Part shown: positions 16,318 through 24,710 of the stretch, one piece after another
How positions within the stretch are numbered: position 1 is the stretch's first letter
Layout: each line of letters starts with the position of its first letter
DNA from: JAOUJD01 sp963726405
GTDB lineage: Bacteria > Pseudomonadota > Gammaproteobacteria > Burkholderiales > Burkholderiaceae_F
Assembly: GCA_963726405.1 (NCBI GenBank)
Contig: CAVSCF010000005.1
Span: 1-64,000 of the forward strand
Direction of reading: 5' to 3'
Length of the DNA: 64,000 nucleotides
The notes under the pieces: generated by a model
Database searches by the model: none
What the model was told of the DNA's origin: nothing
What the model saw: the letters and a program-made list of their open reading frames with translations, nothing else
Translations under genes and position numbers: made by a program

Positions 16318-16845
16318 GTGGCCCCACCTGCGTTTCCTGCCGTGACTCTCGCGTTGCCCGACGCGCAGGCCACCTCGCTCCTCGGACACGCGCTCGGGCA
16401 CGCCGTTCAACGCCATCTCGACATCGTTCGCGCGCGAGGCCTGCAACTGAACCTCAGCGGCGAACTCGGGGCCGGCAAGACCGCCGTGGTACGCGGCATG
16501 CTGAAGGCGCTGGGCGTTGCGGGACCGGTCAAGAGCCCCACGTTTGCCCTGCTTGAACCTTATTCGGTTTCGAGCTTAGACTTCTACCACTTTGATTTCT
16601 ATCGATTTGCCGATCCGAGCGAGTTCGGATCGTCCGGTTTCCGGGATCTCTTCGGGCCCGGCCGGATCTGTGCAATCGAATGGCCGGAGCGCGCCGGCCC
16701 CCGGTTGCCAACGGCCGACCTGTCGATCGCGTTGAGGCTGGACGGTGACGGACGCGTGGCGTCGATCGCCCCCGCAAGCCAACTGGGCCAAGCATGTCTG
16801 ACGAGCGCAGTCGAGGAGTTCCGAGCACGCACCGCCGACGGCTGA
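16318..16845 (+). CDS. tsaE: tRNA t6A biosynthesis ATPase TsaE
   Basis: This is the small P-loop ATPase of the TsaBDE complex, which makes threonylcarbamoyladenosine in tRNAs (175 residues). The Walker A sequence GELGAGKTAVVRG, the block VKSPTFALLEPY and DFYRFADPSEF are family marks, as is CAIEWPERA. It starts with GTG at 16318. The C-terminus overlaps the amidase gene by 52 bases; tsaE followed by an AmiC-type amidase is a common order in beta- and gammaproteobacteria. The C-terminal 20 residues look poorly conserved. Confidence 0.92.
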   Translation: MAPPAFPAVTLALPDAQATSLLGHALGHAVQRHLDIVRARGLQLNLSGELGAGKTAVVRGMLKALGVAGPVKSPTFALLEPYSVSSLDFYHFDFYRFADPSEFGSSGFRDLFGPGRICAIEWPERAGPRLPTADLSIALRLDGDGRVASIAPASQLGQACLTSAVEEFRARTADG

Positions 16846-18101
16846 TTCACGCCGCCGGAGGCTCGCTCGTCCTCGCGCTCACGCCCTTCGAGATCGCCCG
16901 TGGCGCCACGCTGCTTGCGGTGCGCGTGTGGCCCGCCGAGGACTACTCGCGCCTCACGCTCGAACATGACGGCCCGCTGAAGTTCACGCACTTCATGGTG
17001 CGCGATACGAGTCCCGTCCGGCTCGTGGTCGACATCGAGGACATGGAGCTGACGCCGAAGCTCAAGGAGATCGTCGGCAAGGTGCAGTCGGACGATCCGT
17101 ACATCGCACTGGTGCGCGTCGGCCAGAACCGGCCGAAGGTGGTGCGGCTCGTCATCGAGCTGAAGGAAGACGTCAAGCCACAGGTGTTTTCGCTCGAGCC
17201 CGTCGGCCCGTACCAGCATCGCCTCGTTCTCGATCTGTATCCGATCAATCCGCCGGATCCGCTGCTCGCGCTGCTGCGCGAACAGGGAACGACGCCCCGC
17301 AGCAGCCGTTCGGACCCGACGACGGGCGAGCCGCTCCACGCGCCGGACGAGCGCGTTGCCCGCCCGCGCCACAAGGCCGATCCCGACATGCAGCGCCTGC
17401 TGACCGTCGTGATCGATCCGGGTCACGGCGGCGAGGACCCGGGCGCGGTCGGCCGAGGCGGCACTTACGAGAAGAACGTGACGCTCGCGATCGGCCGGCG
17501 CCTGCGGGAGATGATCGCGGCCGACAGCGGCCTGCGCGTGGCGATGACGCGCGACGGCGACTTCTTCGTGCCGCTGCGCACGCGCGTCGCGAAGGCCCGC
17601 GCGGTGCAGGCCGATCTGTTCGTCTCGATCCACGCCGACGCCTGGATCAAGCCGGACGCGCGCGGTTCCTCGGTCTTTGCGCTGTCGGAAAATGGCGCGT
17701 CGAGTTCTGCGGCCGCGTGGATGGCCCGCCGGGAAAACGACGCCGACCTGATCGGCGGCATCAACCTCGCGTCGGCCGACAAGCACCTGGCGCGCGTGCT
17801 GCTCGACCTGTCGACCACCGCGCAGATCAACGACAGCCTGAAGCTCGGCAATTCCGTGCTGCGTGAACTGGAGCGCGTGAACCGCCTGCACAAGCCGCGT
17901 GTCGAGCAGGCGGGCTTCGCGGTGCTGAAGGCGCCCGACATCCCGTCGATCCTGGTCGAGACCGCGTTCATCAGCAATCCGGAGGAGGAAGCGCGCCTGC
18001 GCGACAACGCCTACCAGGAGCAGATGGCGCGTGCGCTGCTGATCGGCATCAAGCGCTATTTCGCCAACAACCCGCCGCTGCGGCGGAATCCGCTGACGTA
18101 G
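16794..18101 (+). CDS. amiC: N-acetylmuramoyl-L-alanine amidase AmiC-type
   Basis: This exported peptidoglycan amidase cleaves the amide bond between MurNAc and the stem peptide during daughter-cell separation (435 residues). The N-terminus carries a twin-arginine-like signal (HRRRLIHAAGGSLVLAL), consistent with Tat export of AmiC. An AMIN domain (about 40-150) is followed by a linker and an Amidase_3 domain (about 205-425) with zinc ligands in VVIDPGHGGEDPGA, a Glu in GGTYEKNVTLAI, and SIHADA. The regulatory helix region is around SDKHLARVL-type sequence. It overlaps tsaE and is convergent with dedA. Confidence 0.92.
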   Translation: MSDERSRGVPSTHRRRLIHAAGGSLVLALTPFEIARGATLLAVRVWPAEDYSRLTLEHDGPLKFTHFMVRDTSPVRLVVDIEDMELTPKLKEIVGKVQSDDPYIALVRVGQNRPKVVRLVIELKEDVKPQVFSLEPVGPYQHRLVLDLYPINPPDPLLALLREQGTTPRSSRSDPTTGEPLHAPDERVARPRHKADPDMQRLLTVVIDPGHGGEDPGAVGRGGTYEKNVTLAIGRRLREMIAADSGLRVAMTRDGDFFVPLRTRVAKARAVQADLFVSIHADAWIKPDARGSSVFALSENGASSSAAAWMARRENDADLIGGINLASADKHLARVLLDLSTTAQINDSLKLGNSVLRELERVNRLHKPRVEQAGFAVLKAPDIPSILVETAFISNPEEEARLRDNAYQEQMARALLIGIKRYFANNPPLRRNPLT

Positions 18102-18107
18102 GACGCG

Positions 18108-18773
18108 CTAGGAGCGGAACGCCCGGCGCGAGCGCAGCAGGCGCATCCCGCCCGCGAGCAGCACCGGACCGGCGGCCGCCGCGATGCCGACGAAGAGCAC
18201 GAGTCCCAGGTTGTCGCGGATGATCGGCAGGTTGCCGAACATGTAGCCGCCGTAGACCAGCGACATCACCCAGACCAGTGCGCCGAGCACGTTGAAGAAC
18301 TGGAAGCGGTGCATTTCCATGCCGGCCGAACCGGCCACCAGGGGCGCGAACGTCCGCACGATCGGAATGAAGCGCGCGATCGTGACCGTCTTGCCGCCGT
18401 GCCGCTCGTAGAAGTCATGGGTCTTGCGCAGCGCGTCCTGGTTGATCCAGCTGATCGTGCCGTCGTAGACCTTCTGGCCGAGCCAGCGGCCGATGTAGTA
18501 GTTCAACGTGTTGCCGAGCACCGCGCCGAGCGTGATGACGACCACGAGCACGTGGACGTTGAGGCCCTTGGACTGTGCAACCGGCGAGGCGGACACCGCC
18601 CCGGCGACGAACAGCAGCGAGTCGCCCGGCAGGAAGGCCATCACCACCAACCCGGTCTCCGCGAAGAAGATCAGGAACAGGATGGCGTAGAGGAGGATGA
18701 CGTTCTGCTCGACGATCGCGATCAGGAAGCGATCGGCCGCACGGAAAAGGTCGAGCCAGTTGATGCCGTCCAT
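18108..18773 (-). CDS. DedA-family membrane protein
   Basis: This 221-residue inner-membrane protein of the DedA (VTT/SNARE-associated) family is linked in other bacteria to lipid recycling and proton-motive-force-dependent envelope homeostasis. Key features are AETGLVVMAFLPGDSLLFVAG with its acidic residue, YYIGRWLG, and RFIPIVRTFAPLVAG with the conserved arginines. The C-terminal helix ends in an Arg-rich tail. It is convergent with amiC and divergent from mutL. A second VTT domain lies in the fusion protein at 57574. Confidence 0.9.
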   Translation of the reverse strand: MDGINWLDLFRAADRFLIAIVEQNVILLYAILFLIFFAETGLVVMAFLPGDSLLFVAGAVSASPVAQSKGLNVHVLVVVITLGAVLGNTLNYYIGRWLGQKVYDGTISWINQDALRKTHDFYERHGGKTVTIARFIPIVRTFAPLVAGSAGMEMHRFQFFNVLGALVWVMSLVYGGYMFGNLPIIRDNLGLVLFVGIAAAAGPVLLAGGMRLLRSRRAFRS

Positions 18774-18888
18774 CGAGGGTGGCGCGTGGGAATCGCGCGG
18801 GACTACGCGCCGAACAACGCGGAAGCCTGAACAGGAAGCGAGGATGATACGCGAGGGCGTTCCTCGGGAATGCGATGAAACCCCTTTC

Positions 18889-18894
18889 TATAAT
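18889..18894 (+). promoter_or_regulatory. -10 box upstream of mutL
   Basis: TATAAT lies 7 bases before the ATG at 18902. No good -35 element is visible. If real, the transcript starts next to the ATG, which argues against the upstream in-frame ATG at 18875. Confidence 0.45.
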
Positions 18895-18901
18895 CCCCCG
18901 C

Positions 18902-20671
18902 ATGTCTAGCGCCGCCCGCCGCACCATTCAGCCGCTGCCCGATGTCCTGATCAGCCAGATCGCCGCCGGCGAGGTGATCGAGCGGCCCGCTTCCGTGGTC
19001 AAGGAACTGGTGGAGAACAGCCTCGACGCCGGCGCAAGCGATATCGAAGTACGGCTCGACGGCGGCGGCATCCGCCGTATTGCGGTGGCCGACAACGGCG
19101 GCGGCATCCCTCCGGACGAACTGGCGCTGGCGCTGACACGCCACGCCACCAGCAAGATCGCCAGCCTCGAGGATCTCGAGGCGGTCGAGTCGCTCGGCTT
19201 CCGCGGCGAAGCGCTCGCCTCGATCGCCGCGGTGGCCGAAGTCACGATCACGTCGCGCGTGCCGGGCGCGGACACGGCGTTTTCCGTCGGCGGCCACAGC
19301 GCGGAGGTCGCTCCCGCGGCCGGGCTGGTCGGCACGCGGATCGAAGTCATCGACCTCTTCCACAAGACGCCGGCCCGCCGCAAGTTCCTGAAGGCGGAAG
19401 CCACCGAGTTCGGGCACTGCGTCGCGCAGGTGATGCGACTGGCCGCCGCACATCCCGCGGTGGCCTTCACGGTGATGCACAACGGCAAGACCGTGCTGTC
19501 GTTGCCGGCCGAAGCGCCGCGACAGCGTGCGTGCCGACTGCTGCCGGAAGAATTCGCGCAGGCGCAGCGCGAGGTGGAGTCGTCGGCGGCCGGGCTGCGC
19601 ATCAGCGGCTGGGTCGGCCTGCCGACCGCGAGCCGGGCGCGTGCCGACGCGCAGTACTTCTATGTCAATGGTCGCTACGTGCGCGACAAGGTGCTGACGC
19701 ATGCCGTGCGAGCGGCGTACGCGGATGTGCTGCACGGGGCCAGCCAGCCGATGTACTGCCTCAGCCTCGAAATCGATCCGCGGCGGGTGGATGTCAACGT
19801 GCATCCGACGAAGATCGAGGTGCGCTTTCGCGAGTCCTCGGCGGTGCATCAGCTCGTCATGCACGCCGTGCAACGGGCGCTGGCCGCATCGACCCAGGTC
19901 GCTCCGAGCCCGGCCGACGCGATGGTCGAGCGCATCGAGGAGATCCTGTCGGCGCCGCCGCGTCCCGGGCAGCACCAACCGGGGCTCGGCGTCGCGCAGA
20001 CGGTATCCGACTACCTGTCGATGGTCGCGCAGCGCCCTGCGCCGCTGGCGCCGGCGCCAGCCCCCACGGGGCCGAGCACGCCCGTGGAGATGCCGCTGGG
20101 TGTCGCACTGGCGCAGCTCGCCGGCATCTACATCCTGGCGCAGAACGACCAGGGCCTCGTGATCGTGGACATGCACGCAGCGCATGAACGCATCGTCTAC
20201 GAGAAGCTCAAGCGGCAGCTCGACGCGCACGCCATCCCGCAGCAGCGCCTGCTGATCCCGCAGGTGTTCAGCGCGGCGCCGGCCGACATGGGCACCGCGG
20301 AGGAAGAAGCCGCCTTGCTCGCGGAGCTCGGCCTCGACCTGTCCGCCGCCTCGCCGACGCAGCTCGCGCTGCGCGCCGTGCCGGCCTTGCTTGCCAGTGC
20401 CGACGGCGCCCAGCTTGCCCGGGACGTGCTGCGCGACCTGCGCGAGTTCGGCGGCTCGCGGGTGCTGACCGAACACCGGAACGAGCTGCTCGCCACGCTG
20501 GCCTGCCATGGCGCGGTGCGCGCCAATCGTCGCCTCGCGGCCGACGAGATGAACGCGCTGCTGCGCGAGATGGAAGCGACGGAACGCGCCGACCAGTGCA
20601 ACCACGGGCGACCCACCTGGGTCCAGCTCACGGTCCACGATCTCGACAAGCTCTTCCTGCGGGGGCGATGA
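18902..20671 (+). CDS. mutL: DNA mismatch repair protein MutL
   Basis: MutL is a GHKL ATPase that links MutS mismatch recognition to downstream excision (589 residues). ATPase motifs are intact: ELVENSLDAGAS, VADNGGGI, TRHATSKI and GFRGEALASIAAVA. A proline- and alanine-rich linker (about 385-400) precedes the C-terminal dimerisation domain with HAAHERIVYEKLK and ACHGAVRANRRL. No DQHA(X)2E(X)4E endonuclease motif is seen (the position reads DMHAAHERIVYE), so nicking may depend on a partner or differ; I would not press this. ATG 18902 is preferred because of the TATAAT just upstream. It overlaps the MFS gene by four bases. Confidence 0.95.
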   Translation: MSSAARRTIQPLPDVLISQIAAGEVIERPASVVKELVENSLDAGASDIEVRLDGGGIRRIAVADNGGGIPPDELALALTRHATSKIASLEDLEAVESLGFRGEALASIAAVAEVTITSRVPGADTAFSVGGHSAEVAPAAGLVGTRIEVIDLFHKTPARRKFLKAEATEFGHCVAQVMRLAAAHPAVAFTVMHNGKTVLSLPAEAPRQRACRLLPEEFAQAQREVESSAAGLRISGWVGLPTASRARADAQYFYVNGRYVRDKVLTHAVRAAYADVLHGASQPMYCLSLEIDPRRVDVNVHPTKIEVRFRESSAVHQLVMHAVQRALAASTQVAPSPADAMVERIEEILSAPPRPGQHQPGLGVAQTVSDYLSMVAQRPAPLAPAPAPTGPSTPVEMPLGVALAQLAGIYILAQNDQGLVIVDMHAAHERIVYEKLKRQLDAHAIPQQRLLIPQVFSAAPADMGTAEEEAALLAELGLDLSAASPTQLALRAVPALLASADGAQLARDVLRDLREFGGSRVLTEHRNELLATLACHGAVRANRRLAADEMNALLREMEATERADQCNHGRPTWVQLTVHDLDKLFLRGR

Positions 20672-21894
20672 GCAGCTCCGCGCGCCTGGCCGCGGCCGGG
20701 CTGACGGCGTCGACCGTGATGCTGCTGACGGCGGGCCTGTCGATGCTGCAGCCGCTGTCGACCGATCTCTACCTGCCCACGCTGCCCGCGATCGCGGCGC
20801 ACTTCGACGCCAGCGTGTCGACCGTGCAGTGGACGTTGTCCGTGTTCATCGCCGTTTTCGGCGCCTGGCAACTGGTGGCCGGGCCGCTGACCGATCGGTT
20901 TGGCCGCTACCCGTTCATCACGCTCGGCGCCGCCGTGTACGCGGTCGCCAGCGTCGTGTGCATGGCGGCGCCGTCCATCGAGGTGCTGGTGCTCGGCCGG
21001 GCGCTGCAGGCCCTCGGAGCGTGCACCTGCCTGGTCGGCGCCCGCGGCGTCGTGCGTGACCTGTACACGCCGAGCGAGGGGGCGCGCATGCTGGCAAGCG
21101 CCGCAACGCTCATGAGCCTGGCGCCGCTGCTCGGGCCGATACTCGGCGCCCAGCTCGCCGGCGCCTTCAGCTGGCGCGCGGCGTTTGCCGCGCTGGCGGT
21201 GTTCTCGGCAACACTGGCCGCCTACGCCGGCCTCAAGTTGAAGGAAACGAATGCGCGCCGCAATCCGCACGCACTCGATCCTCGCGCGATGCTGCACACC
21301 TACCGCCATGTACTGCGGTCGCCCGCCTTCCGCGCCTACACCCTCGCCGCGGCCTCCACCTACGCGGGCCTGTTCGCGTTCATCTCGGGGTCGTCCTTCG
21401 TGCTGATGCGCACACTCGGCCAGTCCGCCACCGCCTACGCGTTCTCGTTCAGCACGATGGTGGCCGGCTATCTCGTCGGAACCCTGTTCTGCCGCCGCCT
21501 GCTGCCTCTGCACGGCATGCAGAGGACGATCGCGGCCGGTGCGTTGCTGCAGGTGTGCGCCGGCCTCGCGATGGCCGCGCTCGCCCTCGGTGGTGTGCAT
21601 GTCGCCGCCGCCATCGCGGTTCCGATGTTCTTCTACGGCCTGTCGCACGGGATCGTGCAGCCGCCCGCGCAATCGGGCGCCGTCGCGCCCTTCCCCGGCC
21701 ATGCGGGAGCTGCCGCGGCGCTGCTCGGTTTCTCGATGATGCTGATCGCCACGTGCGTGGGAGCGTGGATGGGCGCGAGCTACAACGGCACCGTGTACCC
21801 GCTGACGATGACGGTCGCCGCGTGCTCGATCGCCACCGCGCTGATCGCCTTCACCCTCGTGCGCCGCCACGGCGACGTCGCGCACCATGGCTGA
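20668..21894 (+). CDS. Bcr/CflA-type MFS drug exporter
   Basis: This is a 408-residue major facilitator with 12 predicted helices, of the drug:H+ antiporter-1 type. TDLYLPTLPAIAAHF near the N-terminus and the motif A-like loop GPLTDRFGRYPFI are typical of Bcr/CflA exporters; ALGACTCLVGARGVVRD follows in helix 4. ATG at 20668 overlaps the mutL stop (ATGA). The 3' end overlaps miaA by 8 bases, so mutL, the exporter and miaA form one coupled run; mutL-miaA adjacency is common in proteobacteria with the exporter interposed here. The cargo is unknown. Confidence 0.87.
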   Translation: MSSSARLAAAGLTASTVMLLTAGLSMLQPLSTDLYLPTLPAIAAHFDASVSTVQWTLSVFIAVFGAWQLVAGPLTDRFGRYPFITLGAAVYAVASVVCMAAPSIEVLVLGRALQALGACTCLVGARGVVRDLYTPSEGARMLASAATLMSLAPLLGPILGAQLAGAFSWRAAFAALAVFSATLAAYAGLKLKETNARRNPHALDPRAMLHTYRHVLRSPAFRAYTLAAASTYAGLFAFISGSSFVLMRTLGQSATAYAFSFSTMVAGYLVGTLFCRRLLPLHGMQRTIAAGALLQVCAGLAMAALALGGVHVAAAIAVPMFFYGLSHGIVQPPAQSGAVAPFPGHAGAAAALLGFSMMLIATCVGAWMGASYNGTVYPLTMTVAACSIATALIAFTLVRRHGDVAHHG

Positions 21895-23077
21895 CGCCAT
21901 CCTGTTGCTCGGTCCCACGGCGTGCGGCAAGAGCGCCTTCGCGATGCGGCTTGCCGGCGAGCGCGAGGCCGAGATCGTGTCGGTCGACTCGGCGCAGGTG
22001 TACCGGGGAATGGACATCGGGACGGCGAAACCCTCGGCCGCCGAACGGGCCGCCGTGCCGCATCACCTGATCGACATCCGCGAACCGTCCGAACCGTACT
22101 CCGCCGCTGATTTCGTGGCGGACGCGCCGGGCGTGATCGCCGCCGTGCGCGCGCGCGGCGCGTTGCCGCTCGTGGTGGGGGGCACGATGCTCTACGCCAA
22201 GGCGTTGCGCGAGGGCCTGTCCGACTTGCCGGCGGCCGATGTAGCGGTGCGCGCGCGCCTCGAAGCAGAGGCCGCGCAGCAGGGCTGGCCGGCGATGCAC
22301 GCGCGTCTGGCCGGCGTCGATCCGGTCACCGCGGCGCGGCTCAAGCCGAACGACAGCCAGCGCATCCAGCGCGCGCTCGAGGTGTACGAGGTGACCGGGG
22401 TGCCGATGGCGCAGCTGCACGCCGCGCAGCAACGCCCGGCGCTCGACCTCGCGGTGATCGCGCTGCTGCCTGAGGACCGCGCAGCGCTGCATCGGCGCAT
22501 CGAAGAGCGTTTCGACGCAATGCTGGCGCACGGGTTACTCGACGAGGTCAAGGCGCTGCGCGCGCGGGGCGACCTGGATCCGGACCTGCCGTCGATGCGC
22601 AGCGTCGGCTACCGGCAGGCGTGGGCGCACCTGGAAGGGCAGACGGACTTCGCCGCGTTCCGCGCGGCCGGCATCGCCGCCACGCGCCAGCTGGCGAAGC
22701 GGCAGATCACGTGGCTGCGCTCGATGCGCGGCGCGACATTGATTGATCCCTTCGCGGCGGATGCCTACGAGCGGGTGCGTGCGGCCGTCGACGAGATGCG
22801 AGGCTCCGCGTTAGTTGTGTCGGGTGATCGAGCTCACCTGCGCGCCGACCGCGCTGCGGGGTGCCTCGACTCCGCGCGACTCGGCGGCGGGCACCCGGTC
22901 CGCTGGCATCGACTGCGGGCCCGCGGCTTCCGACTGGCGCGCGTCTGCTCGTCTGGGATGGTGGCTTGCGTCCGCGCCAACTCGGGCCCGCCAACCCCTG
23001 CATGGCCATGCCCGCCGCCTGAGCCGCGCTCCGCGAGGTACCCCACACCGCGCTCGACGCGCCGAGCGGTGGGCTGA
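21887..23077 (+). CDS. miaA: tRNA dimethylallyltransferase MiaA with repeat-derived C-terminus
   Basis: MiaA transfers a dimethylallyl group to A37 of tRNAs that read UNN codons. The catalytic part is normal: P-loop LLGPTACGKSAFA, DSAQVYRGMDIGTAKP, VVGGTMLYAKAL, NDSQRIQRALEV, and the C-terminal RSVGYRQAW, KRQITWLR. Family members usually end near residue 310-320. This protein runs to 396, and residues from about 324 onward are encoded inside the ~191-bp repeat at 22856-23046. The tail (Arg-, Pro- and Ala-rich) has no family look, so the original stop was probably lost when the repeat arrived. The enzyme core should still work. Confidence 0.92.
   Translation: MADAILLLGPTACGKSAFAMRLAGEREAEIVSVDSAQVYRGMDIGTAKPSAAERAAVPHHLIDIREPSEPYSAADFVADAPGVIAAVRARGALPLVVGGTMLYAKALREGLSDLPAADVAVRARLEAEAAQQGWPAMHARLAGVDPVTAARLKPNDSQRIQRALEVYEVTGVPMAQLHAAQQRPALDLAVIALLPEDRAALHRRIEERFDAMLAHGLLDEVKALRARGDLDPDLPSMRSVGYRQAWAHLEGQTDFAAFRAAGIAATRQLAKRQITWLRSMRGATLIDPFAADAYERVRAAVDEMRGSALVVSGDRAHLRADRAAGCLDSARLGGGHPVRWHRLRARGFRLARVCSSGMVACVRANSGPPTPAWPCPPPEPRSARYPTPRSTRRAVG
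22856..23046 (+). repeat. ~192-bp repeat with inverted ends, unit 1
   Basis: This unit begins gcggggtgcctcgactccgc and ends cgcgaggtaccccac, so its ends are inverted copies of each other. It is homologous along its length to the reverse complement of 23184-23376; shared blocks include ctcgactccgcgc, ggcggcgggc, actgcgggcc/cctgcgggcc, ggcttgcg, gcatggc and gcccgccgcc. It has no transposase, which fits a MITE-like or REP-like element. It lies inside the miaA frame. Confidence 0.7.
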
Positions 23078-23183
23078 CTGGTCGCGGCGTGAAGGACCGA
23101 CCGCCTTGATTCTGGAAAGGGGATGACTCGAGAAACCCGCGGCGCCTTTGTTCCGTGAGCAGCGCACGGCGCCTGAGTGGGTT

Positions 23184-23376
23184 GTGGGGTGCCTCGCGCA
23201 GCGACCGTCGGGGCGGCGGGCGTGCCATGCGCGCAAGTACGGCGGGCCGGGAGGCCTGACCGCAAGCCAACGCGGCCGGAGCGGCACGGACGCCATCCAG
23301 ACATCTGCTGGCCCGCAGGGAGCGCGGCGCGCTGAATGACGCCCGCCGCGACGGGCGCGGAGTCGAGGTACCCCGC
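23184..23376 (-). repeat. ~192-bp repeat with inverted ends, unit 2
   Basis: This 193-bp unit is the inverted partner of 22856-23046, with 137 bp between them. Its ends read gtggggtgcctcgcg and gagtcgaggtaccccgc. It fills most of the gap between miaA and purM; the 66 bases from 23377 to 23442 hold nothing recognisable. Together the two units could form a large cruciform or RNA hairpin between the convergent genes. Confidence 0.7.
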
Positions 23377-23442
23377 AGCCCGCTCAGGCGCAGGAGACGA
23401 ACCCTCGGCGTTCGATCACGTGCGCGGTAACGCGAGGCTTCG

Positions 23443-24546
23443 CTACGCCCGCACGTGCAGGTCGTCGCCGGCGAAGGTGAGACCCAGCGGCTCGATCACG
23501 ACCTGTTTCGGTCCTGCTTCAACGGTCCCTGCGACGCACGCCTCCACACCGCACGCCCGAGCGATCTCGACCACACGGTCGGCCTCGCCCGCGGCGACGT
23601 ACAGCGCAAAGCCGGCGCCCATGTTGAGGTTGCCGTAGGCCTCGCGATCGTCGATCCCCGCGTGCTGCTGGATGAACGCGAGCACGGGCGGCACCGCCGG
23701 CAGCGTGTGCATGCGGTAGGTGAACTGCCCGGGGTGTCGCATCAGCTTGCGCCATCCGTGACCGGTGACGTTCGCGCAGTAGTGCGGGACGATCCCGCTC
23801 GCGGCGAGCGCTTCGGTCACCGGCGAATAGAGCGTGGTCGGCGCGAGCAGCGCTTCGCCGTAGAGCGAACCGTCGGCGAGTTTCGTCGCATATCCCGCGG
23901 GCAGGCGCTCGGACAACTTGCGCGCAAGCGACACGCCGTTGGCGTGGATGCCGCTCGACGCCAGCAGCACGACGGCATCGCCCGCCGTCAGTCGCTCGCC
24001 CAGGGTCAGCCGTGACTTCGGGCGCACCAGGCCAACGCACGAGGCGGCGAGGTCGATCCGACCTTCGGCCACCACGCCCGCCAGGGCCGGTGTTTCGCCA
24101 CCGCCCCACGACACGCCGCACAGATCGCATGCCGCCTTCCAGCCGGCCACGAGGTCACGCGCGCGCTCCGCGTCCGAGAACCACTCGCTGCCGCCCGTGG
24201 CCCAGTACGCGTGCACGGAGATCGGCGTGGCGCCCACAGTGATCAGATCGTTGATGGCCATCGCCAGCGTGTCCTGCGCGATGCCCTCGTAATACGTGCG
24301 CCCGGTGATCGCACGCATCGCGTCGGCGACCAGCGCCTTGGTGCCCAGGCATTCGGTGATCGAGGCGAGATAGTGCTCGCCGCAGTCGATGACGTAGGCC
24401 GATTCGCCGCGCGACGCGGCCACTTCCTGCAGCCCGTGGCGGGCGAGATTGCCCGCCGTGCCGGCGGCAGCCTGCTGGGCCGAGATCTTCAGCGGATCGA
24501 TCTTGCTGTAGTCGACGCCGGCCTGCTTGTAATCGAGTGGGTTCAT
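23443..24546 (-). CDS. purM: divergent PurM-type AIR synthase
   Basis: This 367-residue protein is like phosphoribosylformylglycinamidine cyclo-ligase, which makes aminoimidazole ribotide in purine synthesis. The start, NPLDYKQAGVDYSKIDP, resembles PurM, and the position next to hda is the usual purM place in betaproteobacteria. The body is divergent: where typical PurM has a GGETAEMPG-like motif, this one has WGGGETPALAG, and the later block reads NVTGHGWRKLMRHPG instead of a GGGL-type segment. It may be a variant PurM or a PurM-superfamily enzyme with another substrate. ATG at 24546 is the family start; the upstream extension to 24723 enters the hda leader. It is divergent from hda. Confidence 0.75.
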   Translation of the reverse strand: MNPLDYKQAGVDYSKIDPLKISAQQAAAGTAGNLARHGLQEVAASRGESAYVIDCGEHYLASITECLGTKALVADAMRAITGRTYYEGIAQDTLAMAINDLITVGATPISVHAYWATGGSEWFSDAERARDLVAGWKAACDLCGVSWGGGETPALAGVVAEGRIDLAASCVGLVRPKSRLTLGERLTAGDAVVLLASSGIHANGVSLARKLSERLPAGYATKLADGSLYGEALLAPTTLYSPVTEALAASGIVPHYCANVTGHGWRKLMRHPGQFTYRMHTLPAVPPVLAFIQQHAGIDDREAYGNLNMGAGFALYVAAGEADRVVEIARACGVEACVAGTVEAGPKQVVIEPLGLTFAGDDLHVRA

Positions 24547-24710
24547 GGCGCGGGAAGGGGCTGGCGGAAGGGGCGGCCTGGAGCGTGGCTCGCTGGAGCG
24601 GCACCGGCGGGCCGGTAGACTGCGCCTCTCGCAGCACGGGCAAAGCGCGATTGTAGTTTGCCGGCCGCCTTCGCATGGCCGGCCACACCGCTGCGGCGCC
24701 CATCGACTCC

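Noticed and set aside
16794..16845. The 52-base overlap of tsaE and amiC as a possible frameshift
   Set aside because: Both proteins look complete and the gene order is common, so the overlap is probably normal; a slightly later amiC start is possible.
18803..20638. A 611-codon antisense frame over mutL
   Set aside because: It is a shadow frame; mutL motifs are complete on the plus strand.
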